A stretch of DNA of 38,125 nucleotides from Desulfurococcales archaeon. Its GTDB lineage: Archaea > Thermoproteota > Thermoprotei_A > Sulfolobales > Acidilobaceae. Below the pieces are notes generated by a model. That model searched no databases and was not told the origin of the DNA. It saw nothing but the letters and a program-made list of their open reading frames with translations. Shown in pieces: positions 28,007 through 37,549 of the stretch (positions within the stretch are counted from its first letter, which is position 1; each line of letters begins with the position of its first letter). A program made the position numbers and the translations under genes. The stretch is taken from positions 1 through 38,125 of the forward strand of contig WAQN01000095.1 in the NCBI GenBank assembly GCA_015520195.1, read 5' to 3'.

Positions 28007-28585
28007 TTAATCGTCCTCTTCACCCCTAATTCTAGCCTTCTGGATTTGATACATAATCTCCATTGCATACTTCAATGCCGCTTTTGCCTTTATCACCTCA
28101 ATAGTGGTATGTATATTATCAAATCTTATCTCAGCTACGCTGTTATCAGGCTTCTCCTTAACAGATAACTGTACTCTTTCATCTTCCTCGACTCCAGCCT
28201 TAGCCTGTCCTGCTTCTATCTCGCTCTTAACAGATTCAAGGTACTCTCTAACCTCTACTGGAAGGTGGCCGTCGAATTCAGGTACTACCCTTATGTATCC
28301 TTCCCCCCTATACATCTTGGCTATCCGCCTCTTACCCATCTTAACCTCCTCTACTTTCTCGTTAATGCTTAATCTGCCAGTGTCCTCTATCATGTTCAAC
28401 ATGCTTTTCAGGATTCTCAGCTCTTCTTCTACCTCCTTTATCCTGGCCCTGATCCAGTTGGCTATCTCCTCTTTACTTGCATACTCTTTTCTGGATTCTG
28501 CATGACTCACTCTAGGCACCCATTGATGATTATGGCTGGCCGTGGTGTTTAGACTAGTAGCAAAATATAACACGGGTAATATCAA
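28007..28585 (-). CDS. hypothetical coiled-coil protein; true start uncertain and probably internal
   Basis: Divergently placed upstream of SBDS; 'EIANWIRARIKEVEEELRILKSML' helix, then K/R-rich segment. Confidence 0.55.
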   Translation of the reverse strand: MILPVLYFATSLNTTASHNHQWVPRVSHAESRKEYASKEEIANWIRARIKEVEEELRILKSMLNMIEDTGRLSINEKVEEVKMGKRRIAKMYRGEGYIRVVPEFDGHLPVEVREYLESVKSEIEAGQAKAGVEEDERVQLSVKEKPDNSVAEIRFDNIHTTIEVIKAKAALKYAMEIMYQIQKARIRGEEDD

Positions 28586-28742
28586 TGTATTATCATGGAG
28601 TAGGTCGTTTATGATGGCTGTATCATGGGAGGCCTCCTTTCTAGTATTCTATATCCATATCCATCTATTCTTATAACCAGTCCATGGACGCTAATATTAC
28701 ACTTGGAGTTGTAAGTATCTGGTTGATCGTGGTGATTGTGTT

Positions 28743-29444
28743 TTGACTAAGAAGCACGATTACATTATTGCATGGATGGAGGTTAGGGGTAAGCGCTTCG
28801 AGGTGTTAGCCAGGCCTGAGTATGTGTTCAGGTACAGAGAGGGAGAAGAGCTAGATATGGATGACGTGCTATGGATAGACATAGTATACAGGGATAGTAG
28901 GAAGGGGTTAAAGGCCAGCCCTGAAGAGTTGAAGAAGGCGTTCGGCACAACAGACGTCAAGTCTATAGCTAGGAGGATCATAAGGGAGGGGGAGATTCAA
29001 CTGACAGAGGAGCAGAGGAGGAAACTATTAGAGGCTAAGAGGAGGCAGGTCATAAACTATATAGCGAGGAACGCTATAGACCCGTCAACCAACAAGCCGA
29101 TCCCAGCAACCAGGATAGAGTCCGCAATGGAGCAGTTAAGGATAGGCATAGACCTATACAAGGATCCCGAGTCACAGGCAGTAGAGATAGTCAGGAAGCT
29201 GGCTAGGGTAATGAGGATAAGGCTTGCCAAGGCACTTATAGAAGCCAGGATTCCTCCACAGTACTCGGGTAGGGTATATGGCGAGCTCCAGAGGATGGGG
29301 GAGTTAAAGAAGACGGAGTGGCTCAGCGACGGGAGTCTCAAGGTGGAGTTGGAGATACCAGCGGGGGCCCAGATAGAGGTTGTCAATAGGATACAGAATA
29401 TGACTAGGGGTCAGGCACAGATAAATGTTAAGGGTGTGTTCTAG
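28743..29444 (+). CDS. sdo1: SBDS-family ribosome maturation factor
   Basis: TTG start; 'RGKRFEVLARPEYVFRYREGEELDMDDVLWIDIVYRDSRKGLKAS...LKKAFGTTD'. Confidence 0.95.
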   Translation: MTKKHDYIIAWMEVRGKRFEVLARPEYVFRYREGEELDMDDVLWIDIVYRDSRKGLKASPEELKKAFGTTDVKSIARRIIREGEIQLTEEQRRKLLEAKRRQVINYIARNAIDPSTNKPIPATRIESAMEQLRIGIDLYKDPESQAVEIVRKLARVMRIRLAKALIEARIPPQYSGRVYGELQRMGELKKTEWLSDGSLKVELEIPAGAQIEVVNRIQNMTRGQAQINVKGVF

Positions 29445-30137
29445 ATGCAGGGCAAGGATAGAGTAATAGTGGTTCCAGGGGAGATCCTCCCAAAAGATAC
29501 CGTGGGGTCAGAACAGTACCTCATAGAGGCAGATTCAGGTAAGATGCCAGTAGTAGTAGGGCTCCTAGACATGAGGGGTGACAAGCCGTCATTCATACCC
29601 CTAAAGGGGACGTATATCCCGAAGAGGGGAGATATAGTCATTGGACTAATAGTCTCTCAGGGTGTGATGAACTGGTTCGTAGACATAAAATCACCGTATA
29701 ACGCAGTATTAAATGTCAGTGACTTCCTAGGCAGGCCATTCAACCCCATGACAGACGATATGTCTAAGATGCTACAGATAGGCGACTACATCAAGGCTAA
29801 GGTAGAGGCCTTCGACCGGTCCAGGAGCCCAGTGTTATCAGTACAGGAAGAGGGGCTTGGAAGGATAGTTGAGGGCAAGGTGATAGACGTTGACCCGACC
29901 AGGATACCCAGGATAGTCGGTAAGAAGAAGAGCATGCTATCAATGCTGATTGAGGAGACAGGCTGTGATATATACCCAGCGGTTAATGGACGAGTACATG
30001 TAAAGTGCGACAACCCGGATATGGAGGCTATAGTCATACTAGCTATTAAGAGGATAGAGAGGGAAGCACACACGGTGGGACTTACGGAGAGAATAAAGAG
30101 GTTCATAGAGGAAGAGAAGAGTATACGGGGTGTGTAA
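29445..30137 (+). CDS. rrp4: exosome complex RNA-binding protein Rrp4
   Basis: S1/KH layout: 'VVPGEILPKDT', 'RRGDIVIGLIVSQGVMNWFVDIKSPYNAVLNVSDF', 'VNGRVHVKCDN'. Confidence 0.95.
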   Translation: MQGKDRVIVVPGEILPKDTVGSEQYLIEADSGKMPVVVGLLDMRGDKPSFIPLKGTYIPKRGDIVIGLIVSQGVMNWFVDIKSPYNAVLNVSDFLGRPFNPMTDDMSKMLQIGDYIKAKVEAFDRSRSPVLSVQEEGLGRIVEGKVIDVDPTRIPRIVGKKKSMLSMLIEETGCDIYPAVNGRVHVKCDNPDMEAIVILAIKRIEREAHTVGLTERIKRFIEEEKSIRGV

Positions 30138-30141
30138 CTAG

Positions 30142-30882
30142 ATGGCGAAGGCGGTAGAAGGGCTACGGCTGATAACAGAGGAGGGGCTTAGACATGATGG
30201 CAGGAGGCCGGATGAGCTCAGGCCTGTAAGAATGGAGGTTGGAGTCCTAGAGAACTCGGACGGCTCAGCTCTAGTCGAGTTCGGAAAAACAAAGGTTATG
30301 GCCGCAGTGTATGGGCCTAGAGAGCCGATCCAAAAATACATGGTGCTACCCGACAGGGCAGTTTTGAGGGTGAGGTACCACATGGCTCCATTCTCAACTA
30401 GTGACAGGAAGAGTCCAGCACCGTCGAGGAGAGAGATAGAGCTTTCAAAGGTTATTAGAGAAGCCCTAGAACCAGTAGTGCTCAGCGAGCAGTTCCCGAG
30501 GACAACGATAGATGTCTTTATAGAGGTTTTACAGGCTGATGGTGGGACTAGAACCGCTGGAGTCACAGCCGCTTCACTGGCATTAGCAGATGCTGGTATA
30601 CCGATGAGGGCTCTTGTAGGTGGCGTCGCTGTTGGGAAGATAGAGGGTGTACTGGTTGTCGACGTTGATGAAGTGGAGGACGGCGTGGGGGAGGCTGATC
30701 TGCCGGTAGCCGCTGCCCCTGATATAGGGTTGATAACGCTTTTCCAGTTAAACGGTGTCTTGACTAGGGAGGAGCTCGATAGAGCCCTGGAGATGGCGCT
30801 AGGGGCTATAAGGAGGATAGTGGATATGGAGAAGGAGACGTTGAAGTCTAAGTACCAGGTTGCTGGGGAGGGAGAAGAGTAG
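30142..30882 (+). CDS. rrp41: exosome complex exonuclease Rrp41
   Basis: '[46 protein letters not shown]'. Confidence 0.96.
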   Translation: MAKAVEGLRLITEEGLRHDGRRPDELRPVRMEVGVLENSDGSALVEFGKTKVMAAVYGPREPIQKYMVLPDRAVLRVRYHMAPFSTSDRKSPAPSRREIELSKVIREALEPVVLSEQFPRTTIDVFIEVLQADGGTRTAGVTAASLALADAGIPMRALVGGVAVGKIEGVLVVDVDEVEDGVGEADLPVAAAPDIGLITLFQLNGVLTREELDRALEMALGAIRRIVDMEKETLKSKYQVAGEGEE

Positions 30883-31721
30883 TGAGCATGACGCCTTATA
30901 GGTTACCCGTGATCCCCTCTATAAAGAAGGAGACGTATCTATCCATATACAGTAAGGGCTTGAGGCTAGATAAGCGGGACCTAATTACCCCGAGGAGGGT
31001 CTCTATAGAAACCGGGGTTATAGAGAAGGCCGAGGGCTCAGCCCTGGTTAGGCTAGGGAATACACAGGTGATGGCTGGGGTTAAGGTAGACGTAGGATCA
31101 CCCTTTAGGGACACACCAGACCAAGGGGTGCTAACCGTACATGCAGAGTTCGTCCCACTCGCATCACCCATATTCGAACCCGGACCCCCTGATGAGAATG
31201 CAGTCGAACTAGCTAGGGTTATAGATAGGAGCCTACGCGAGGTTGGGGTGATAGATCTCAAATCACTAGCCATAAGGCCTGGGGATAAGGTATGGATAGT
31301 CTGGATCGACATATACGTTTTAGACCATGACGGCAATCTATTCGATGCTAGCATGCTGGCGACCATGGCGGCATTATACGATACTAGATTACCGGACTAT
31401 GAGGAGTACGAGACGGGGGAGATAGAGCTAATACGTGATAGGAGAACCGATGGTTTAAAGATAAATCACACGGTAGTCACTGTTACAACGGCTAAGATAG
31501 GGGACTTCATCATAGTAGATCCAAACTTCGACGAGGAGAGCATAGCCGATACAAGACTGGTAGTTGCAGTGGATGAGGCCAAGAGGATAGTAGGGGCTCA
31601 AAAAACCGGGGATCACGGGTTAACGAGGGAAGAGTTATCAAGGGCAATAGACGTCTCAATGAAAGCGGCGGAAGTCTATTTTAATGCCCTAGAGGAGGCC
31701 ATAGGGAGAAGGGTGAGATAG
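30882..31721 (+). CDS. rrp42: exosome complex protein Rrp42
   Basis: GTG start overlapping the rrp41 stop; 'GLRLDKRDLITPRRVSIETGVIEKAEGSALVRLGNTQVMAGVKVDVGSPF'. Confidence 0.96.
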   Translation: MSMTPYRLPVIPSIKKETYLSIYSKGLRLDKRDLITPRRVSIETGVIEKAEGSALVRLGNTQVMAGVKVDVGSPFRDTPDQGVLTVHAEFVPLASPIFEPGPPDENAVELARVIDRSLREVGVIDLKSLAIRPGDKVWIVWIDIYVLDHDGNLFDASMLATMAALYDTRLPDYEEYETGEIELIRDRRTDGLKINHTVVTVTTAKIGDFIIVDPNFDEESIADTRLVVAVDEAKRIVGAQKTGDHGLTREELSRAIDVSMKAAEVYFNALEEAIGRRVR

Positions 31722-31722
31722 G

Positions 31723-31989
31723 ATGGGTAGGACGAAGATCGTGGGGCCAGCTGGCAGGTATGGGCCCAGGTATGGGGTTAGCGTGAGGAAGCGCGTTAGA
31801 GACGTACTAGTGAAGAGATACCAGAAGCACCAATGCCCATTCTGCGGCTCAACAGGGACGGTTAAAAGAGTATCAGTAGGCCTCTGGACGTGTAGGAAAT
31901 GCGGGACTACATGGGCGGGGGCGGCGTATACTCCAAGATCAGGGCTAGCCCCCTACTTTGCCAGGAAGTATATAGTAAAACAGGGATAA
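31723..31989 (+). CDS. rpl37ae: 50S ribosomal protein L37Ae
   Basis: 'GPAGRYGPRYGVSVRKRVRDV' and zinc ribbon CPFC...CRKC. Confidence 0.96.
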   Translation: MGRTKIVGPAGRYGPRYGVSVRKRVRDVLVKRYQKHQCPFCGSTGTVKRVSVGLWTCRKCGTTWAGAAYTPRSGLAPYFARKYIVKQG

Positions 31990-31995
31990 TAGGGG

Positions 31996-32550
31996 TTGGG
32001 AGGCAAGGTTAGACCCATTATAATAACCACGAGCAGGCGTCCTAGCCCTAGGACTAGGTCTCTAGTCAAGGATCTAGTCAGAGTAATCCCGTCGGCAACT
32101 AGGATCACTAGAGGCCATCTTACAATGGAGGAGCTGGCCAGAGACGCTATATTACTAGGGGCTAATAGAGTAGCTATAATTGGGGAGAGGCGGGGTAACC
32201 CCAGTATAATAAGATTCTATGAACCTAGAACAAGCCCCCTAAGTTTAGGTAATATAGCCACGATACTAATTAGAGGAGTAACACTAGCCAGGGAAGCTGG
32301 AAACACCTATCCCCCTGCCAACATTAAAATACTATCAGTGCAGCCAGACCCCACCGACTTAACTGAGGAGCTAGCCGAAGCCTTACTTGTAGCATTAAAC
32401 GCTAGAATCGGGGATAAAGGAGATGTCGTCGCAAAACTTGAATATAGGAATGGCGAGGCTCTATTATACTTCACATATAAGGGCCGTAGCGTGGGCCCGA
32501 GACTTAGGGTGGCTAAGCCGAGGAACCCATTAAAGGTGGCTGAGACTTGA
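31996..32550 (+). CDS. Brix-domain (Imp4-like) rRNA-processing protein
   Basis: TTG start; 'IITTSRRPSPRTRSLVKDLVRVIPSATRITRGHLTMEEL'. Confidence 0.92.
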   Translation: MGGKVRPIIITTSRRPSPRTRSLVKDLVRVIPSATRITRGHLTMEELARDAILLGANRVAIIGERRGNPSIIRFYEPRTSPLSLGNIATILIRGVTLAREAGNTYPPANIKILSVQPDPTDLTEELAEALLVALNARIGDKGDVVAKLEYRNGEALLYFTYKGRSVGPRLRVAKPRNPLKVAET

Positions 32551-32792
32551 GGGCTGAGATAAAAATATGCATTGGCGGGGAGGTGGAGGCCCTGATTAAT
32601 GCCCTGCTAGCTGAAGTCAATCAACCAGCACCAGAAAGGGGTATGGTGAACTTGTCAAGGGGTGATGGCTGCCTTATGTTATACATAGAGGCTAGAGACC
32701 TGAGCAGCCTAAGAGCACTGGTAAGCTCCTACCTATACCTAATCCACGCCGCTTACTCAACTCTGACAGAATTAAGGAATAGCACTCAATAA
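32547..32792 (+). CDS. pcc1: KEOPS complex subunit Pcc1
   Basis: 81 aa, TTG start overlapping the Brix stop; 'MLYIEARDLSSLRALVSSYLYLIHAAYSTL'. Confidence 0.85.
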   Translation: MRAEIKICIGGEVEALINALLAEVNQPAPERGMVNLSRGDGCLMLYIEARDLSSLRALVSSYLYLIHAAYSTLTELRNSTQ

Positions 32793-32893
32793 AGCTTGGA
32801 CAGCCTTAAACGAAGAGATAATATCTCGGAGCACATTATAATCCTAAATAGAATATAGCGTCATACATAACTGGCTATGAGGTGTATTATTAG

Positions 32894-33835
32894 ATGGGAA
32901 AACGCGTTCTTGAGGGACTAGTAGTTGCAACTATAACTCCATATACACCCGAACTACGCCTGGATATAGAGGCTTACAAATGGCTTGTTGAAAAGCTGGT
33001 AGATAGAGGCGTATCGGGCATCTTCATAGGAACCACAGGTGAATGGCCCCTACTCTCAATTAAAGAGAGGATAAAGCTGTATGAGGCAGCTATGGACGCT
33101 GCTAAGGGTAGGGCATCTATAATTGGGGTTGTTACAGGCATCAACGTCGACGACACACTAAACAACGCTCACCTAGCTGCTGATACTGGGTTAGACGCCT
33201 TAGCATCAGTACCTCCACTGTACTTTAAGCCTTCAAATGACAGGCTAAGAGACTTCTACGTAAACCTCTCGGCCAAGGTGGATAAACCAGTTATCATCTA
33301 TACTATTCCAAGCCTCGTGGGGTATAATATCCCGGTTAGCGTTGTTAGAGACGTTGCTGTAGAGGTAGACGGGGTTAAGGGGATTAAGGCGACAGTAGAG
33401 GATCTAACATACATCCTAGACCTAATAAGTGAGGTCAAGCAGGTTAGAAGGGACTTCAGCATCTTACCTGGATATGGCGAATACCTCCTAGCATCGCTAG
33501 TATATGGTGGTGACGGTGTTGTAGACGCTGTTTCAAACACCGTCCCAGGCTTGGGTGTCAAGATTATAGAGGAGTTCAGGGAGGGTAGGCTAGAGGAGGC
33601 TAGACGACTACACGCTAGATTCTATAGGGTGGCTAAATTATTTAGATCTCAGCCTTTACAGTCACTCATAAAGAAGGTTCTATCTAGGCTTGGAGCACCT
33701 ATAACCCCGTATGTCAGACCTCCACTCACGGAAGCTCATGACGAAGTTGCATCTGAAATAGCTAGCCTGCTGTGTAGTGAATACAGGAATGAGGCTTTAT
33801 GTGCTCATCCTAAACCAGACTACCAACACATATAA
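32894..33835 (+). CDS. dihydrodipicolinate synthase/2-keto-3-deoxygluconate aldolase family protein
   Basis: 'GLVVATITPYTPELRLD', 'GIFIGTTGEWPLLS', 'KPVIIYTIPSLVGYNI', 'GVKGIKATVEDL' (Schiff-base Lys). Confidence 0.9.
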   Translation: MGKRVLEGLVVATITPYTPELRLDIEAYKWLVEKLVDRGVSGIFIGTTGEWPLLSIKERIKLYEAAMDAAKGRASIIGVVTGINVDDTLNNAHLAADTGLDALASVPPLYFKPSNDRLRDFYVNLSAKVDKPVIIYTIPSLVGYNIPVSVVRDVAVEVDGVKGIKATVEDLTYILDLISEVKQVRRDFSILPGYGEYLLASLVYGGDGVVDAVSNTVPGLGVKIIEEFREGRLEEARRLHARFYRVAKLFRSQPLQSLIKKVLSRLGAPITPYVRPPLTEAHDEVASEIASLLCSEYRNEALCAHPKPDYQHI

Positions 33836-33955
33836 TTAACCTTAATTATTATAAATATTGAATAAACTATATGTATTCACAGTGTGGAGCGTGTATTAAT
33901 ATATCGGCGGCCTACCGTCATAAGTGTAGATGTACTTGTTAAATGATAATTGTTC

Positions 33956-36073
33956 ATGCCTATACTTGATAAATTTAACTGGGGTCTTATATTGGTTGAG
34001 GGAGAGTTTTCATTACAGCACTTCGCATTCGTGGAGGATGTTAAGATCTACCTCTATACAGTTGCATTGATAACGTGGGCCTTACTTCTCTACTCTCTCT
34101 TTGAGGGTTTCAGAAGGTGGACCTATGGGGGGGAGAGGATACAGTTTAAGCCGCTAGGCTATCGTATAGAAGTCTTTTTGAGGTATGGGCTTCTCCAGTG
34201 GAAGGTGCTTAGACATAGATTCCCAGGGACTATGCATTTACTGATATTCGCCGGGATGATATGGCTTTTAATAGCTACCATACTTAGGGCCATGGATGAC
34301 TACATAGTCAACTTCCTGGTTGGCGATGTATTGAGAGCATACAAGCTAGTGAGTAATCTAGCTGGAGTATCTGTTCTAATGGGAAGCTCTATAGCTATTG
34401 TAAGGAGAGCTAGACAGCTGACTCCAGGTCTACCTAAGGATCCAAGCTACTTCCTTATACATGCATTATTCTGGGTCATAGTTGTAACAGGCTTCATGCT
34501 AAATGGAATGGCAGCGGCTGGCTACAGAGCCGAGTATGAGTCGCCATGGTTCGACCCAGTGGGATACTTATTCTTCAGCTGGGCAATAGGCCTAGACCAG
34601 GGAACCCTTATACACTATTATAGGATCCTATGGATATTCCACCTAACAATAGCCCATCTAACCCTGGCTCTAATCCCCTTCACAAACCTATGGCACATAC
34701 CAGCCGCCGGGTTGAATATAGCATTATCTAGGCTAGAGCCTCCAGCAAGGGCACTGAGGAGCTATCCAGACATAGACAGGAGAATAGAAGAGGACAAACC
34801 AGTAGGGATAGTCAAACTCTCGGACACAACTTGGAAGCAAAGGCTAGACTATGAAGCATGCACTAACTGTTTAAGATGTACAAACGCCTGCCCCGCATAC
34901 GCTTCTGGAAAAGTGCTAGACCCAAGGCTAATTATACTTACCATGAGGGACCTATTGCATAGAGGCAAGTGGGATTCCACAGTATGGGATGAGGGGGGTG
35001 ACGGCTCTAATACAGCATTATTAAATCCTGAAGCAATATGGAGCTGTGTTACATGCGGGGCTTGTGTCAACGAGTGCCCAGTGTTGATACACCATGTGGA
35101 CACTATAATCGATGTTAGGAGGGGAATGATGAGTACAGGGAGCGAGTCTGTGCCCGAGGATGCCCTAAACGCCTTATATAACATGCAGCACATGGGTAAC
35201 CCCTTGGGATATAATCCGGCTGAGAGAGATGAGTGGATAAGGGAGCTCGCGGAGAAGTTCGGGGACGATATAATAGCGGATCCCAATGTTGAATACGACT
35301 ATCTGTACTGGATAGGCTGTGTGGCTAGCTATGACCCTAGGATTAGGAGTGTGCCTGAGAACGTCATAAGGATCCTCAGGAAGGCTGGCATCAGGGTTGC
35401 AGTTATGCCAGAGGAGGGTTGCAGTGGGGAGCCTGCAAGGAGGATGGGTGAGGAGGCGTTGTTCGTTGAGATGATGAAGATGAACCTTGAGAATATAGGC
35501 CAGTATAAGTTCAAGAAGCTCCTGGTCCACTGCCCGCACTGCTATAATATATTCAAGAACGAGTACAAGAAGTACCTAGACTACCTAGAGGCCAATAGTG
35601 AGACTAGGGAGCTAGCCGAGGTTCTTAAGAGGCTGGAAGTAGAGCACCACTCAGTACTATTAGCCCGCCTAGTCAGGGAGGGAAGGGTGAAGCCAGGCAG
35701 GGAGCTAAGCCTAGCAGTCACATACCACGACCCATGCTACCTGGGTAGGTGGAATGGAGTCTACGAGGAGCCGAGGAGGGTGCTCAGAAGCGTTAGGGGG
35801 CTGAGGATAAGGGAGATGCCTAGGAACAGGGATAGAAGCTTCTGTTGTGGAGGTGGAGGAGGCCATCTATTCTTCGAGGTAAAGAGGGGTGAGAGGATCT
35901 CATATATTAGATCAAGGGAAGCACATGAGACGCTGGAAAAGGCGGGTAATGGGGATAAGGTCTTGGCCGTTGCATGCCCCTTCTGCAACACCATGTTTAG
36001 GGGTGAAGAGGAGAACTTCAACTTCAAGGTAAAAGACATAGCTGAGATACTAAGCGAGGCGCTGGAGGATTAG
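33956..36073 (+). CDS. membrane cytochrome b-like plus HdrD-like Fe-S oxidoreductase fusion
   Basis: N-terminal TM region with His pairs; two ferredoxin motifs 'CTNCLRCTNACP' and 'CVTCGACVNECP'; CCG-type domains 'EEGCSGE...CPHC' and 'DPCYLGR...CCGGGGG...CPFC'. TTG 33950 is an alternative start. Confidence 0.88.
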   Translation: MPILDKFNWGLILVEGEFSLQHFAFVEDVKIYLYTVALITWALLLYSLFEGFRRWTYGGERIQFKPLGYRIEVFLRYGLLQWKVLRHRFPGTMHLLIFAGMIWLLIATILRAMDDYIVNFLVGDVLRAYKLVSNLAGVSVLMGSSIAIVRRARQLTPGLPKDPSYFLIHALFWVIVVTGFMLNGMAAAGYRAEYESPWFDPVGYLFFSWAIGLDQGTLIHYYRILWIFHLTIAHLTLALIPFTNLWHIPAAGLNIALSRLEPPARALRSYPDIDRRIEEDKPVGIVKLSDTTWKQRLDYEACTNCLRCTNACPAYASGKVLDPRLIILTMRDLLHRGKWDSTVWDEGGDGSNTALLNPEAIWSCVTCGACVNECPVLIHHVDTIIDVRRGMMSTGSESVPEDALNALYNMQHMGNPLGYNPAERDEWIRELAEKFGDDIIADPNVEYDYLYWIGCVASYDPRIRSVPENVIRILRKAGIRVAVMPEEGCSGEPARRMGEEALFVEMMKMNLENIGQYKFKKLLVHCPHCYNIFKNEYKKYLDYLEANSETRELAEVLKRLEVEHHSVLLARLVREGRVKPGRELSLAVTYHDPCYLGRWNGVYEEPRRVLRSVRGLRIREMPRNRDRSFCCGGGGGHLFFEVKRGERISYIRSREAHETLEKAGNGDKVLAVACPFCNTMFRGEEENFNFKVKDIAEILSEALED

Positions 36074-36537
36074 CCTTTAGGCACGGTTATTATAACCCTA
36101 GAACCAGCCACACGCCATGATGCCCGGCTGGGGTCTATCTTGAAGGGGAGCCTATAAGTCCAGCTGTACCTCTCCACCCTCTCAGCCCAAACAAACCCCC
36201 TGAATGCTCTGCGTATCGCGTCCTCATCAATCCTAGCCTCTACCCTTATCTCAGACTCGCCAATATACACGTTTACAGTCTCTCCGACAGCGCCTGGCAT
36301 ATCGACTATTATCTGTATGGAGTCACCGCGGTCAATTATCTGGTACAGAGGCTCTATAGCCCCAGAGCTGAGCATATTTATCCTCTCATCAAGGATCCTC
36401 TCATACTCAATCTCATCACTCAACCTCATGAGCTCATTGACAAGGCTGGCCTCCAACTCCTCAATCCTCCTCAAGGCGTCTCTGAAGAGCTCATTGATCC
36501 TTCTCCTCCTCTCCTCGAAGGGGTCTACGAAAGCCAT
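36070..36537 (-). CDS. Hsp20/alpha-crystallin-like protein with long helical N-terminus
   Basis: 'DRGDSIQIIVDMPGAVGETVNVYIGESEIRVEARID...YRLPFKIDPSRASWRVAGSRVIITVPK' ACD pattern. Confidence 0.78.
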   Translation of the reverse strand: MAFVDPFEERRRRINELFRDALRRIEELEASLVNELMRLSDEIEYERILDERINMLSSGAIEPLYQIIDRGDSIQIIVDMPGAVGETVNVYIGESEIRVEARIDEDAIRRAFRGFVWAERVERYSWTYRLPFKIDPSRASWRVAGSRVIITVPKG

Positions 36538-36576
36538 TATAAAACCACCCCTATAGGGGCTCTCTAGGCTTGCATC

Positions 36577-37356
36577 TCAAGTATACATTAGCGGTGTTCT
36601 GTACTCATACCCTTTACCCATCCTGGCCATTACACTCTTAGTCTCCTTCATTAACTCCTTCAACCGGAGCTTTATTAACTCAGCTTCCTTAAGCAGTTTC
36701 TCCACATCCAGTTTAGCCCCGAGTATGGGTGATAGCGCCTCAACTGCTCTGGCAGCTGCTTCAGGGTCTGGCATGTCTATGAACGATTCAACCATCAATA
36801 CTAGGTTGGGCACCCTTCTCCTAACGGCTTCCTTAAGTATTATAGCGTAGGGGCCTACCAGTATGCCGTCATTTATCCTGCTTCCCCCCTCTATCTTCTT
36901 AGCGAGCTCGGATGCCTCATCGCTACTGGCGAGCAGGTATATGCTCGGCTTCTCCACCTCAACCCTAGCAGGGTGCCCTATGCCAGTTACACTGATCAAA
37001 TAGTCTATGCCCCTCAGCCTAGCCCACTCAACTAATGCCATGGAGAGCTGGGCTACGCCAGCAGGTGATATTGGTACATCCGTCACAACGAATGCTATAT
37101 CCCTGTTTGAGTATACCCTCATTGGATGCTTTGGCTCCCCATTCTGGATGACTACGACTGGTGGGAGCATAGTATAGTTCTCGATCCCAGCTACATCTGG
37201 CACCTTGAGGCTCCTAATTATATGCATACTGGCTATGGAGCCCACGAGGCCAACATCCGGAAGTCCTAATATGAGGTACCTAGGCTTCCCTACATCACCA
37301 TACTCTCTAAACGTGAACCCATAGATCTCCTCCTCAAACGCTATGCCCCTCAACAA
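36577..37356 (-). CDS. PAC2-family proteasome assembly chaperone-like protein
   Basis: 'RYLILGLPDVGLVGSIASMHIIRSLKVPDVAGI' and 'GILVGPYAIILKEAVRRRVPNLVLMVES'. Confidence 0.88.
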   Translation of the reverse strand: MLRGIAFEEEIYGFTFREYGDVGKPRYLILGLPDVGLVGSIASMHIIRSLKVPDVAGIENYTMLPPVVVIQNGEPKHPMRVYSNRDIAFVVTDVPISPAGVAQLSMALVEWARLRGIDYLISVTGIGHPARVEVEKPSIYLLASSDEASELAKKIEGGSRINDGILVGPYAIILKEAVRRRVPNLVLMVESFIDMPDPEAAARAVEALSPILGAKLDVEKLLKEAELIKLRLKELMKETKSVMARMGKGYEYRTPLMYT

Positions 37357-37473
37357 TCAACACCATTCAACTAATAGCATATCGCGGTAGAAAGTAATAT
37401 AATATGATCCCATAACGCGTTAAACCACAGCCACCATTACACAAGCAATGACTCCGTAAGCCCCTTGGAAACG

Positions 37474-37481
37474 CTTTTATA
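37474..37481 (+). promoter_or_regulatory. TATA box of alba
   Basis: 'CTTTTATA' with predicted TSS about 25 nt downstream, near 37500. Confidence 0.6.
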
Positions 37482-37503
37482 CCAGTAAATCAAAGCCCTT
37501 GAT

Positions 37504-37527
37504 CTCAGGCAAAACAAATGGCCTGAG
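37504..37527 (+). promoter_or_regulatory. 5'-leader stem-loop of the alba transcript
   Basis: Perfect 7-bp inverted repeat CTCAGGC-N10-GCCTGAG between the predicted TSS and ATG 37550. Confidence 0.5.
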
Positions 37528-37549
37528 AAGAGGAGCGAGGGATACAAAG

